Source: Rhodospirillales bacterium
GTDB taxonomy: Bacteria > Pseudomonadota > Alphaproteobacteria > TMED109
Reading direction: 5' to 3'
Assembly (NCBI GenBank): GCA_009839325.1
Contig: VXPW01000059.1
Location: 55,379 to 119,378 of the forward strand
Length of the DNA stretch: 64,000 nt
In this document: in pieces, positions 1-8,460 of the stretch
Position numbering within the stretch: the first letter of the stretch is position 1
How the letters are laid out: each line of letters opens with the position of its first letter
The notes under the pieces: generated by a model
What the model was told of the DNA's origin: nothing
The model's input: the letters and a program-made list of their open reading frames with translations, nothing else
The model's database searches: none
Position numbers and translations under genes: made by a program

Positions 1-110
1 TCGCGGAGAGGCGGCTCTTCGGGGCTGATCCGGCGGGCACCTAGCGTCGGTAGGTTCGCTAGACTGCCGCCCTTTGCCGGCATCAAATGTCCCGCCCGGG
101 ATGCGCGCCC

Positions 111-1667
111 ATGCTGAACCTAGCCACCGTCCTCGAATCCAGTGCCCGCGACCGGCCTGGCGCGACCGCGATCACGTTTCCCGGCAGCACTTTCACCTAT
201 GCGGAAGTCGACTCCCTGGCGAACAAGGTGGCCGCCGGGCTCCGGGCGGCAGGGATCGAGCCGGGTCAACGTATCGCGCTCTGCTCACCCAATGTCCCGC
301 AGTTCATCTTCGTCTATTTCGGAATCATCAAGGCCGGTTGCGTCGTCGTCCCGTTCAACGTCCTGCTGGCGGAGGACGAGTTCGCCTACATCCTTGAGGA
401 CTCCGGCGCCGTCGGGTTCTTCTGCTTCGAGGGCACCAACGAACTGCCGGTCGGAGAAACCGGACGGAAAGCCTTTGTCCGGACGGAGGGCTGCCGTTGC
501 TTCTGGTCCATTTCGCTGGACCCGCAGGCGCCGGACCCGTTCCCGGGCGCGAGCACGTTCCATTCGCTCGTGGCGGGCGCGGCCGACGATTTCGACACGG
601 TCGATCGGTCGGGCGAGGACACCGCCGTCATTCTCTATACCTCGGGGACCACCGGCCGCCCGAAGGGCGCCGAACTCACACACGCGAACCTGGTGCTGAA
701 CACGGTCGTGCTCGCGAAGGTGACCGATCTGACAGATCAGGACCGCATCCTCGTGGCCCTGCCGCTGTTCCACGTGTTCGGCCAGGTCGTCCTGATGCTT
801 GCGGGGTTCCTCGGAAGCTGCCGCCTGGTCCTCATGCCGCGATTCGAGCCGGCTGCCGTGTTTGAACGCGTCAAGGCGGAAGGGGTTACCGTCCTGGCTG
901 GGGTTCCGACGATGTACTGGGGCCTGCTCACGTACGCTGAAGCCGAACCCGGGCTGGACGCGGGCGGTGCGCTGGAGACGGTCCGGGTGTGCGCGACCGG
1001 CGGGGCCGCCATGCCCCTCGAGGTCCTTCGCGCGGTGGAAGAACGCTTCAATGTCACCGTGCTGGAAGGCTACGGTCTCTCGGAAACGTCGCCGGGCGTC
1101 AGCTTCAACAGCGTCGACGTCGAACGCCGGGCCGGGTCGGTCGGACGCGCGATCTGGGGCGTCGAGATGCGCATCGTCGACCCCGACGACAACCCGTTGC
1201 CGCCCCGCGAAACCGGCGAGGTCGTCGTCCGCGGACACTGCGTGATGAAGGGTTACCTGAATCGGCCGGAGGCAACCGCCGAGGCTATGCGGGGCGGCTG
1301 GTTTCATACCGGCGACCTGGGCTACATGGACGAGGAGGGCTATCTCTACATCGTGGACCGGCTCAAGGATCTCGTGATCCGGGGCGGTTACAACGTCTAT
1401 CCACGCGAAGTGGAGGAAGTCCTGATCGAGCACCCCGAGGTATCGTTGTGCGCGGTCATCGGTGTCCCGCATGAACAGTACGGCGAAGAGTTGAAAGCGT
1501 TCATCGTCCGCGAACCCGGCTCCCGCCTGGACGCCGAGGCGGTCATCGGGTTCGCGCGCGAGCGCATTGCGGCCTATAAATACCCGCGACTCGTCGAGTT
1601 CTGCGACTCTCTGCCCATGAACGCCACCGGCAAGATCCTCAAGACCCACCTCCGGAGGCAGCCGTGA
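111..1667 (+). CDS. Long-chain acyl-CoA synthetase / AMP-dependent ligase
   Basis: ANL-superfamily adenylate-forming enzyme of about 518 residues that should activate a carboxylic acid to its acyl-CoA through an acyl-AMP. Visible motifs, in order, are the P-loop YTSGTTGRPKGAELTH, the GYGLSET segment, the GDLGY motif, the hinge DRLKDLVIRGGYNVYP and the C-terminal catalytic lysine motif NATGKI. The ATG at 111 is preferred because the family usually starts near MLNLATVLE; an in-frame ATG at 87 would add eight residues. Its TGA overlaps the GTG of ispH (GTGA), so the two are probably co-transcribed. The acyl substrate cannot be read from sequence; a FadD-like or medium-chain acyl ligase is most likely. 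Confidence 0.9.
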   Translation: MLNLATVLESSARDRPGATAITFPGSTFTYAEVDSLANKVAAGLRAAGIEPGQRIALCSPNVPQFIFVYFGIIKAGCVVVPFNVLLAEDEFAYILEDSGAVGFFCFEGTNELPVGETGRKAFVRTEGCRCFWSISLDPQAPDPFPGASTFHSLVAGAADDFDTVDRSGEDTAVILYTSGTTGRPKGAELTHANLVLNTVVLAKVTDLTDQDRILVALPLFHVFGQVVLMLAGFLGSCRLVLMPRFEPAAVFERVKAEGVTVLAGVPTMYWGLLTYAEAEPGLDAGGALETVRVCATGGAAMPLEVLRAVEERFNVTVLEGYGLSETSPGVSFNSVDVERRAGSVGRAIWGVEMRIVDPDDNPLPPRETGEVVVRGHCVMKGYLNRPEATAEAMRGGWFHTGDLGYMDEEGYLYIVDRLKDLVIRGGYNVYPREVEEVLIEHPEVSLCAVIGVPHEQYGEELKAFIVREPGSRLDAEAVIGFARERIAAYKYPRLVEFCDSLPMNATGKILKTHLRRQP

Positions 1668-2620
1668 AGCGGATCCTCCTGGCCAACCCCCGGGGCTTCT
1701 GCGCCGGCGTCGAGCGGGCGATCGAGGTGGTCGAGCGGGCGATAGACCTCTACGGGCCTCCGGTCTACGTCCGGCACGCAATCGTCCACAACGAACACGT
1801 GGTCGCGACGCTTCGTGACCAAGGCGTCGTGTTCGTCGACGAAGTGGATGAGATCCCGGTTGGCGCCATCGCGGTTTTCAGTGCCCACGGCGTCGCCAGC
1901 AGCGTCGAGAACGCGGCGGGAGTCCGGAGCCTGCGGGTGATTGACGCCACCTGCCCGCTGGTCTCCAAGGTTCACAAGGAGGCCGTGCGCTACCACGAAG
2001 CGGGATACGAAGTCCTGCTGGTCGGGCATCGCGGCCATCCGGAAGTGGTCGGCACCACGGGGCGGGTCAAGAGCGGCATCTTCGTGCTCGAGACGGTTGC
2101 CGACGTCGAAGCATTCACGCCGCGTGACCCGGAACGCCTCGCCTATGTCACGCAGACCACGCTGTCGATGGACGACACGCGCGAGATGATCGACGCGCTG
2201 CAGGCCCGGTTCCCGACCATTCGGGGACCCGATCTGCGGGACATCTGTTACGCGACCCGGAACCGGCAGCAGGCGGTGCGGATCCTGGCCGAGCAATCGG
2301 ATCTCATCATCGTGGTCGGCGGATCCATGAGTTCCAATTCCGCGCGGCTGCGCGAAATTGGCGAGCAGGCCGATGTCCCGAGCTACCGCGTCAAGAGCGC
2401 GGACGACCTCGAGACCTCATGGTTTGACGGGGTGTCGACGGTGGGTGTCACGGCCGGCGCATCCACTCCGGACGTACTGGTCGACACGGTGGTCGAGCGC
2501 ATCCAGGCCATTGCCGGGCGCACCGTGGCCGTCCAGGAACTCGAGGCAAAACCGGAGAACACCCGGTTCCGGCTGCCCAAGCATTGGCCCGAGGCTGAGA
2601 CCCCGCAGCATCCGGCGTAG
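1664..2620 (+). CDS. ispH: 4-hydroxy-3-methylbut-2-enyl diphosphate reductase
   Basis: Last enzyme of the MEP isoprenoid pathway, an iron-sulfur protein reducing HMBPP to IPP and DMAPP in the cytoplasm. The three cluster-binding cysteines are visible: Cys13 in GFCAGV, Cys97 in DATCPLV and Cys195 in ICYATRNRQ. The 318-residue length is normal. It starts with GTG at 1664, five bases after a GGAGG ribosome site, overlapping the stop of the acyl-CoA synthetase by four bases. The first MEP enzyme, dxs, lies separately at 41.2 kb. About 18 residues at the C-terminus (rich in Pro, Glu and Ala) are a nonconserved tail. Confidence 0.97.
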   Translation: MKRILLANPRGFCAGVERAIEVVERAIDLYGPPVYVRHAIVHNEHVVATLRDQGVVFVDEVDEIPVGAIAVFSAHGVASSVENAAGVRSLRVIDATCPLVSKVHKEAVRYHEAGYEVLLVGHRGHPEVVGTTGRVKSGIFVLETVADVEAFTPRDPERLAYVTQTTLSMDDTREMIDALQARFPTIRGPDLRDICYATRNRQQAVRILAEQSDLIIVVGGSMSSNSARLREIGEQADVPSYRVKSADDLETSWFDGVSTVGVTAGASTPDVLVDTVVERIQAIAGRTVAVQELEAKPENTRFRLPKHWPEAETPQHPA

Positions 2621-2953
2621 GCCAGAGCCCATTTTTTGGCACGCTTCGGGCCCGGGCGATCGCCAAGCCGATGCCCGGCGGTACGTGTCACGGCGCACCG
2701 GCCGGGCTCGCCAAGCGTCCTCCAACGAGTGGCCGTACGCTGCAGCCGGCGAGTTCGTCGAGCGCCACGCCCGATGCGACTCCACGACACGCCGGCCGCA
2801 TGCCGCCGGACACCTCGCCAGCACTGTTCCTGGCATCCGGCCGCCGACCAAGCCCGGCCAAGCGACGGAACGGCCGACGGGATGCCGCGTGCCTGGAGCG
2901 GCGCCGCAGGCAGGAAGCCGGAGCCATTCTGGCCGGGCTGGGACCATGAGCCC
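2621..2953. other. Intergenic stretch, no gene seen
   Basis: High-GC spacer between ispH and the first binding-protein gene. The open frames here lack ribosome sites and recognisable motifs and look like chance high-GC frames. A T6 run at 2632-2637 follows ispH, but I see no convincing hairpin before it. Confidence 0.5.
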
Positions 2954-2962
2954 TGCTATGCT
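2954..2962 (+). promoter_or_regulatory. Putative extended -10 promoter of the first binding-protein gene
   Basis: TGCTATGCT fits an extended -10 (TGn then TATGCT). No good -35 is visible. The same element and the following ~45 bases recur before the third binding-protein gene at 6119, with roughly ten mismatches up to the start codon, which supports function. Transcription would start near 2969, giving a leader of about 35 bases. Confidence 0.5.
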
Positions 2963-3003
2963 CCGCATCCTTTCACGGTCAAGGGGCTGAGGAAGGAGGG
3001 TCC

Positions 3004-4356
3004 ATGGCCACGAAGACGACTTCGCGCCGGATCTTCATGAAGACCGCAGGCGCCGCCACAGCCGGGGCGCTCGCCGCCCCCTACGTGAAGACCGCGACGT
3101 CGGCCGGAAGACTGAAACTGGGCGTCCTGGACCATTGGGTACCGGGCACGAACCAGGCGCTCCGGCGGATCCTCACCCGGTGGGGCGAGGCCAACGGGGT
3201 CGACGTCTCCGTCGACTTCATCACGTCGCTCGGAAACAAGCCGCTGCTGACGGCACAGGCGGAAGCCCGCGCCAGGGCCGGGCATGACATCTTCATGCAT
3301 TCCTCCTCGATGGTTCCGTTGTTCATGCATCGGCTCGTCCCCCTTGACGACGTGGTGGAGGACATTCTGTCCACGCAAGGCCCGATCGCTGAGGTCTTCC
3401 GATACGCCGGCTACCTAAATGGCTCCTGGTGGGTGAGCCCTGCCCCTACCGGAACCAATTGCTACGCAACCGTGGCGCGGCGGGATCTCTTCAAGGAACA
3501 CGCCGCCATCGACCTGACAGAGTTGTTTCCGGCGAACGATTCGCGAGACCCCGCGAAGGTAGATAGCTGGGACTGGGAGGCCTTTCGAAACGCGGCGGGC
3601 GCGCTCCACGCCGCCGGCGTCCCCGTTGGAGCCCCTGTTGCCCCGATCCCCGACAGCACCGGTTGGCTGACCCAGCTGTTCGCCGCCTACGGCGCGGCCG
3701 TGGTCGACGAACACGGTGACATTGCCGTCAATTCCGACCCTGTACGGGAAGCCCTCGAGTACGCAATCCGACTCCTGGAATTTCTGCCGGACAGCGTCTA
3801 TGCGTGGGATGACGCAGGCAACAACCGGTGGATCATTTCGGGCTCGGGCAGCGCCATCTTCAATCCGCCGAGCGCGTGGGCGGTCGCCAGACGCGACAGC
3901 CCGGACGTGGCTCGTCACATCTGGCACTGCGATTCCCCCCGAGGACCGGCCGGCCGGTTTCGCACCTTCAACACGATCTTCTGGGGACTCTGGGACTTCT
4001 CCGAAAACCAGTCTGCCGCCCGAGACCTGCTGCGCTACGTGGCCGAGCCGGATGTGGTCGCGGCCATGCTGGATGCATCCCAGGGCTACGACCTCCCCAT
4101 GGTTCTTTCGCACTACGACTACACGAACGTGTGGGCGGAGGGCCAACCGCCGACGGGCGGGCTGTACAACTATGCCATTCGGGGCGACGAACGACCGATC
4201 GTTGGAGGGTACCCTGCGCCCGCTGAAATCGGCGCGAGCATTACGGTGCAGCGGGTCGTCTCCAATCTTGTCGCTCGCGTTACCCAGGGCGGGGACAGCA
4301 TCGACGCGGGCATAAGCTGGGCCGAGAACGAACTTGAAGGCGTGCTTCGCGGCTGA
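3004..4356 (+). CDS. ABC transporter substrate-binding protein, copy 1 (Tat-exported)
   Basis: Periplasmic family 1 type solute-binding protein, 450 residues, the ligand-capturing part of the importer encoded downstream. The N-terminus has a twin-arginine signal (SRRIFMK at residues 8-14, then an Ala-rich hydrophobic stretch ending near ATSAG). The ATG at 3004 follows AGGAGG by four bases. Copies 2 (4520) and 3 (6169) share the same length and long conserved blocks such as DHWVPG, NPPSAWAVA, WDFSENQSAARDLLRYVAEP and AENELEGVLR. This copy differs at some otherwise conserved spots, for example NKPLLTA instead of NKLLLTA. The substrate is unknown; the cognate MalF/MalG/MalK-like subunits suggest a sugar, polyol or similar polar compound. 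Confidence 0.9.
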   Translation: MATKTTSRRIFMKTAGAATAGALAAPYVKTATSAGRLKLGVLDHWVPGTNQALRRILTRWGEANGVDVSVDFITSLGNKPLLTAQAEARARAGHDIFMHSSSMVPLFMHRLVPLDDVVEDILSTQGPIAEVFRYAGYLNGSWWVSPAPTGTNCYATVARRDLFKEHAAIDLTELFPANDSRDPAKVDSWDWEAFRNAAGALHAAGVPVGAPVAPIPDSTGWLTQLFAAYGAAVVDEHGDIAVNSDPVREALEYAIRLLEFLPDSVYAWDDAGNNRWIISGSGSAIFNPPSAWAVARRDSPDVARHIWHCDSPRGPAGRFRTFNTIFWGLWDFSENQSAARDLLRYVAEPDVVAAMLDASQGYDLPMVLSHYDYTNVWAEGQPPTGGLYNYAIRGDERPIVGGYPAPAEIGASITVQRVVSNLVARVTQGGDSIDAGISWAENELEGVLRG

Positions 4357-4461
4357 TGGGCGCGGGTGGGAGCTTTCACAGCGGCGGTCCGGACTTGCCC
4401 ACAAGAATTGCCGGATTCGGACATGATTCCATGCTGGTGAGAGCTGCATCCTGAGCCGCGC

Positions 4462-4490
4462 GCGCGGTCAGCCAGGATTCCTGACCGTGC
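4462..4490 (+). repeat. Stem-loop between binding-protein copies 1 and 2
   Basis: About ten pairs (one G-T wobble) around the core CGGTCAG / CTGACCG, with a nine-base loop, 30 bases before the start of copy 2. There is no T-run, so it looks like an mRNA-stability or attenuating element rather than a classical terminator. Inference from sequence only. Confidence 0.4.
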
Positions 4491-4519
4491 GTGTCCCTTG
4501 AGGTGACGAAGAAGGAAGC

Positions 4520-5875
4520 ATGAACTTGATGACAGGCTCGACCCGCCGAACTTTCCTGAAAGCCGCCGGTGCCGCCGCCGCGGGGACACTTGCAGCCCCC
4601 TACGTGCAGACCGCTGGCTCAGCTGGCCGGCTGAGGCTGGGGGTCATCGACCATTGGGTACCGGGCACGAATGAGGTGCTGCGGCAACTTTTGGAACGAT
4701 GGGGCGAAGCCAATCACGTCGAAGTCACGGTCGACTTCATCACCACCATCGGCAACAAGCTGCTGCTGACCGCCCAGGCGGAGTCGCGCGCCGGGTCAGG
4801 GCACGACATTTTTGCGCTCGAGTTTCACATGGTCCCGATGTTCAAGCATCGCCTGATTGCCGTCGACGACGTGGTCGACGACATCGTCGCTGCGTACGGA
4901 CCCATTGCTGAACTGTCCAGGCAAGCCGCATTTCTCGACGGCGCGTGGCGAGGGGGCCCCTCCCCCGTGATGAACGCCTCGGCAGCGACCGTGGCCCGGC
5001 GCGACCTGTTCCTGGAGCACGCCGAAATCGATCTGACCGAATGGTTTCCGGCCAGCGATTCCCGTGATCCCGCCAAAGTCGACCGTTGGGACTGGGAGGC
5101 CTTCGGCAATGCAGCGGCAGCACTCCACGCTGCCGGTCGACCGGTCGGTGCCGCGATTTCACCCGTCACCGACAGCAGCGCCTGGCTGGCCCAGCTGTTC
5201 GCGTCCTATGGCGCGGCCATGGTGAATGAGCAGGGCGAAATCGCCGCGGATTCTGATGCGGTTCGCGAAGCTCTCGAATACCTGACCCGACTGGCGGAGG
5301 TCATGCCGGACAGCGTGTATGCGTGGGACGACGCCAGCAACAACCGCTGGCTCATCTCGGGTACCGGCAGCGCCATCTTCAATCCCCCGAGCGCGTGGGC
5401 GGTTGCCAGACGGGATAGTCCGGACGTGGCGCGGCACCTCTGGCATTGTGATGTGCCGCGTGGCCCGGCGGGGCGTTTCCGGGCCTTCAACTCGATTTTC
5501 TGGGGCATCTGGGATTTTTCCGAGAACCAGTCGGCTGCCCGGGACCTGCTCCGCTACGTGGCCGAGCCGGAAGTGGTCGTCGCCATGCTGGAGGCTTCGC
5601 AGGGCTATGACCTCCCCCTGATTGCCTCGCACTACGACCGCACAACGGTGTGGGCGGACGCCGGCCCGCCCGCTGGCGGGCTCTACAACTACGCCCTCCG
5701 CGGGGACGAACGGACGTTGACCGACGGCTACCCCGCTCCCCCGGAGATTGCAGCGCGGATCAGCTTGCAGCGAGTCGTTCCCAACCTCGTGGCCCGGGTC
5801 ACCCAAGGGGGCGAAGGCTTCGACGACGCCATCAAATGGGCTGAGAACGAACTCGAAGGCGTGCTTCGCAGCTGA
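4520..5875 (+). CDS. ABC transporter substrate-binding protein, copy 2 (Tat-exported)
   Basis: Second of three tandem paralogues, 451 residues, with Tat motif TRRTFLK near residues 9-15 and an Ala-rich signal region. It shares DHWVPGTNE, NKLLLTAQAESRAGSGHDI, NPPSAWAVARRDSPDVARH and the C-terminal AENELEGVLRS with its neighbours. The start at 4520 follows GAAGGAAG. Unlike copies 1 and 3 its upstream region lacks the shared TGCTATGCT leader, so it is probably expressed by read-through or differently. Residues that vary among the copies (for example SPVMNASAATVA here against SPTGTLSYPTVA in copy 3) may line the ligand pocket, which would make the three receptors of different specificity. Confidence 0.9.
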   Translation: MNLMTGSTRRTFLKAAGAAAAGTLAAPYVQTAGSAGRLRLGVIDHWVPGTNEVLRQLLERWGEANHVEVTVDFITTIGNKLLLTAQAESRAGSGHDIFALEFHMVPMFKHRLIAVDDVVDDIVAAYGPIAELSRQAAFLDGAWRGGPSPVMNASAATVARRDLFLEHAEIDLTEWFPASDSRDPAKVDRWDWEAFGNAAAALHAAGRPVGAAISPVTDSSAWLAQLFASYGAAMVNEQGEIAADSDAVREALEYLTRLAEVMPDSVYAWDDASNNRWLISGTGSAIFNPPSAWAVARRDSPDVARHLWHCDVPRGPAGRFRAFNSIFWGIWDFSENQSAARDLLRYVAEPEVVVAMLEASQGYDLPLIASHYDRTTVWADAGPPAGGLYNYALRGDERTLTDGYPAPPEIAARISLQRVVPNLVARVTQGGEGFDDAIKWAENELEGVLRS

Positions 5876-6118
5876 CCGTCACGATGGCCTGATCGCGGCG
5901 CTCCCTGGGGCCTGACTGCCCCGGCGCCCCCCTCGCCCTGCCCGTAACGGACCAAGCGTTCCGGCCGCGTCGCTCCACGGAAACGGCCCGATTCACAACT
6001 CGTTGCCCATGCTGGTACGGGCCAGCACATCACCGCAGCAACAGCCGGCCTCCGGCGCCGCGAATACGGTCGGGACGCGATGCAGGGCACTCCGTGTCAA
6101 GCAGGCGCAAAGGTCTCT

Positions 6119-6127
6119 TGCTATGCT
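6119..6127 (+). promoter_or_regulatory. Putative extended -10 promoter of the third binding-protein gene
   Basis: TGCTATGCT, identical to the element at 2954. The bases from here to the start codon at 6169 match the leader of copy 1 at most positions, including TCCTTTCA, GGTCA and GGAAGG blocks. Conservation of noncoding bases between paralogues suggests a shared promoter and perhaps a regulator or RNA site. Confidence 0.5.
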
Positions 6128-6168
6128 CGGCGTCCTTTCAAGGTCAGGTGGCTGTGGAAGGGGGGGAC

Positions 6169-7524
6169 ATGGGCACGAAGGCGACCGCTTCACGCCGAAC
6201 CTTCATCAAGACGGCTGGCGCCACTGCTGTGGGGGCGCTCGCCGCTCCCTATGTCAAGACCGCATACTCCGCCGGCAAGCTGAAGCTAGGCCTCTGGGAT
6301 CACTGGGTGCCCGGCGCCAACGAGGCGCTGGAACAGATCCTGACCCGCTGGGGCGAAGACAACGGCGTGGAAGTCACGATCGACTTCATCACGTCGATTG
6401 GCAACAAGCTGCTGCTCACGGCCCAGGCCGAGTCCCGCGCCGGCTCGGGCCACGACATCTACTCGCACGCGTTCGCGATGGTGCCGCTGTTCAAGCATCG
6501 GCTGGTGGCCGTGGACGACGTGGTCGAAGACATCCTTTCCTCGCAGGGCCCGATCGCCGAGATCTCAAGGTTTTCCGCCTACCTCGACGGGGCATGGAGG
6601 GGGAGTCCCTCACCCACGGGAACGCTTTCGTACCCGACGGTCGCTCGCCGCGACCTGTTTCTGGAGCATGCAGGAATCGACCTGACGGAACTGTTCCCGG
6701 CCAGCGACTCACGCGATCCTGCCAAGATCGAGGGCTGGGACTGGGAGGCCTTCCTGCAAGCTGCGGCAGGGCTGCACGCGGCCGGACGCTCTTTCGGCGC
6801 CCCGCTGGCGACCACTCCCGACGGCAGCGCCTGGCTGGCCCACCTTTTCGCTTCCTACGGCGCCGCCATGGTGGACGAACAAGGTGAAGTCGTCGTCAAT
6901 TCGGATGCCGTCCGCGAGGTGCTCGAGTACCTGATCCGAATCGCCGAGTTCATGCCCAACAGCGTCTACGCATGGGACGACGCCAGCAACAACCGCTGGA
7001 TCATCTCGGGAGAGGGCGGCGCGATCTTCAACCCGCCGAGCGCGTGGGCCGTCGCCAAACGCGACAATCCGGACGTGGCCAAACACATCTGGCATTTCGA
7101 TGTCCCCCGGGGACCGGCCGGCAGGTTCCGCGCCTTCACGTCGTTCTTCTGGGGCATCTGGGACTTTTCCGAGAACCAGTCGGCCGCACGCGATCTACTG
7201 CGTTACGTCGCCGAGCCGGAAGTGGTGACCCAGATGCTGCGGGCCTCTCAGGGCTTTGACCTCCCCATGATCCGCTCGCACTACAACCATTCGCAGGTCT
7301 GGGCTGAGGCGGAGCCTCCGGCGGGAGTGCTTTACAACTACGCCATGCTCGGAGACGAGCGGACGGTGTTTGCCGGCTATCCCGCCCCCCCGGAAATCGG
7401 GGCGCGGATAGCGACGCAGCAGATCCTCCCCACGCTCGCTGCACTGGTCACCCAGGGCGGCGAAACCATCAACGACGCCATCGGCTGGGCCGAGAACGAG
7501 CTCGAAGGGGTACTCCGCGGCTAG
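6169..7524 (+). CDS. ABC transporter substrate-binding protein, copy 3 (Tat-exported)
   Basis: Third tandem paralogue, 451 residues. The open frame extends upstream to 6094, but ATG 6169 is chosen: it follows a GGAAGGGGGGG purine tract, starts MGTKATASRR like copy 1, and places the Tat motif SRRTFIK at residues 8-14. The body shares DHWVPGANE, NKLLLTAQAESRAGSGHDI, NPPSAWAVAKRDNPDVAKH and AENELEGVLRG. It sits immediately before the permease genes, the usual position of a cognate receptor. A hairpin spans its stop codon (7518-7541), a setting known in other importers to keep binding-protein mRNA more abundant than permease mRNA. Confidence 0.9.
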   Translation: MGTKATASRRTFIKTAGATAVGALAAPYVKTAYSAGKLKLGLWDHWVPGANEALEQILTRWGEDNGVEVTIDFITSIGNKLLLTAQAESRAGSGHDIYSHAFAMVPLFKHRLVAVDDVVEDILSSQGPIAEISRFSAYLDGAWRGSPSPTGTLSYPTVARRDLFLEHAGIDLTELFPASDSRDPAKIEGWDWEAFLQAAAGLHAAGRSFGAPLATTPDGSAWLAHLFASYGAAMVDEQGEVVVNSDAVREVLEYLIRIAEFMPNSVYAWDDASNNRWIISGEGGAIFNPPSAWAVAKRDNPDVAKHIWHFDVPRGPAGRFRAFTSFFWGIWDFSENQSAARDLLRYVAEPEVVTQMLRASQGFDLPMIRSHYNHSQVWAEAEPPAGVLYNYAMLGDERTVFAGYPAPPEIGARIATQQILPTLAALVTQGGETINDAIGWAENELEGVLRG

Positions 7525-7541
7525 TCGCCGCGGACTAGCCG
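7518..7541 (+). promoter_or_regulatory. Hairpin between binding-protein and permease genes
   Basis: Perfect nine-base stem CGGCTAGTC / GACTAGCCG with a six-base loop, overlapping the TAG stop of copy 3 (7522-7524). No T-run follows. Such elements between binding-protein and membrane-component genes commonly act as partial terminators or 3'-end stabilisers; that role here is inferred. Confidence 0.55.
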
Positions 7542-7575
7542 GTCGGGAAGTCATGCAGGGAACCGGCTCGGACTA

Positions 7576-8460
7576 ATGCGCGTGCTTCCCCCGCTTCTCC
7601 GGCGCAAACCCGCCGTCGCGGTACTCATGTGCGTGCCGCTGTTCGGGCTCATTCTGGGCCTCGTGGCGTATCCGTTCTTCCACGCACTCTTCCTGGCCAC
7701 CCTCAACAAGGCGGAAACCGCGTTCGTCGGGCTGGACAATTTCAGCTTCCTGTTCGGACGCCAGACGTTCTGGATGGTGGTTCGCCAGAGCCTGCTGTTC
7801 GCGCTCGTGGCCGTCGTCTTCAAGGCACTCATCGGACTCGCGGCGGCCCACGCCATCAACACGATCCCCACCAAGGGCCAGCGCAAATGGCGCGGCATGA
7901 TGCTGATTCCGTGGGTCATTCCGCCGGCCCTCTCCACCCTCGGATGGTGGTGGTTGTTCGAGCCCACCTACAGCGCGATCAACTGGGGGCTGACGAAGCT
8001 GGCCGTGCCGGCCGTGCCGTGGTTGTCCGATACGTTCTGGGCCCGGTTCTCGATCATCCTCGTCAATGTCTGGGTCGGCGCCCCGTTCTTCCTGATCATG
8101 TATCTGGCGGCCCTCAAGTCGATTCCCGGCGAGCTCTATGAGGCGGCCGAGATGGACGGTGCCGGCCCCTGGCAGAAGTTCTTCTACATCACGCTGCCGA
8201 TGATCCGGAACATCATCGCCATCACCACGCTGTTCTCGATCATCGTCACCCTCGCCAACTTCGACATCGTCCGCGTCCTGACCCAGGGCGGGCCGCTCAA
8301 CACGACCCACCTCTTCGCCACGTACGCATTTCGGGTGGGGATCGAGTCCGGCGATATTCCATTGGGCGCGGCGGTCTCGCTGTTCATGTTCCCGATGCTG
8401 GCGATTCTCGCCTTCATCATTCTCCGGAACGTGCGCCGTCGGGCGGCGAGCCTCGCATGA
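7576..8460 (+). CDS. ABC transporter permease, MalF/UgpA type
   Basis: Inner-membrane subunit of the importer, 294 residues with about six hydrophobic segments, the first near residues 12-34. The cytoplasmic EAA loop that docks on the ATPase is visible as IPGELYEAAEMDGAGPWQKF followed by FYITLPM. The ATG at 7576 lacks a strong ribosome site, consistent with lower expression than the binding proteins. Its last four bases overlap the next permease gene (ATGA), showing translational coupling. Confidence 0.93.
   Translation: MRVLPPLLRRKPAVAVLMCVPLFGLILGLVAYPFFHALFLATLNKAETAFVGLDNFSFLFGRQTFWMVVRQSLLFALVAVVFKALIGLAAAHAINTIPTKGQRKWRGMMLIPWVIPPALSTLGWWWLFEPTYSAINWGLTKLAVPAVPWLSDTFWARFSIILVNVWVGAPFFLIMYLAALKSIPGELYEAAEMDGAGPWQKFFYITLPMIRNIIAITTLFSIIVTLANFDIVRVLTQGGPLNTTHLFATYAFRVGIESGDIPLGAAVSLFMFPMLAILAFIILRNVRRRAASLA

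Noticed and set aside
285..1781. 498-codon minus-strand frame across the acyl-CoA synthetase
   Set aside because: High-GC antisense shadow without motifs; the plus-strand frame has clear ANL motifs.
2600..2660. Intrinsic terminator after ispH (T-run at 2632-2637)
   Set aside because: No stable stem directly before the T-run could be drawn.
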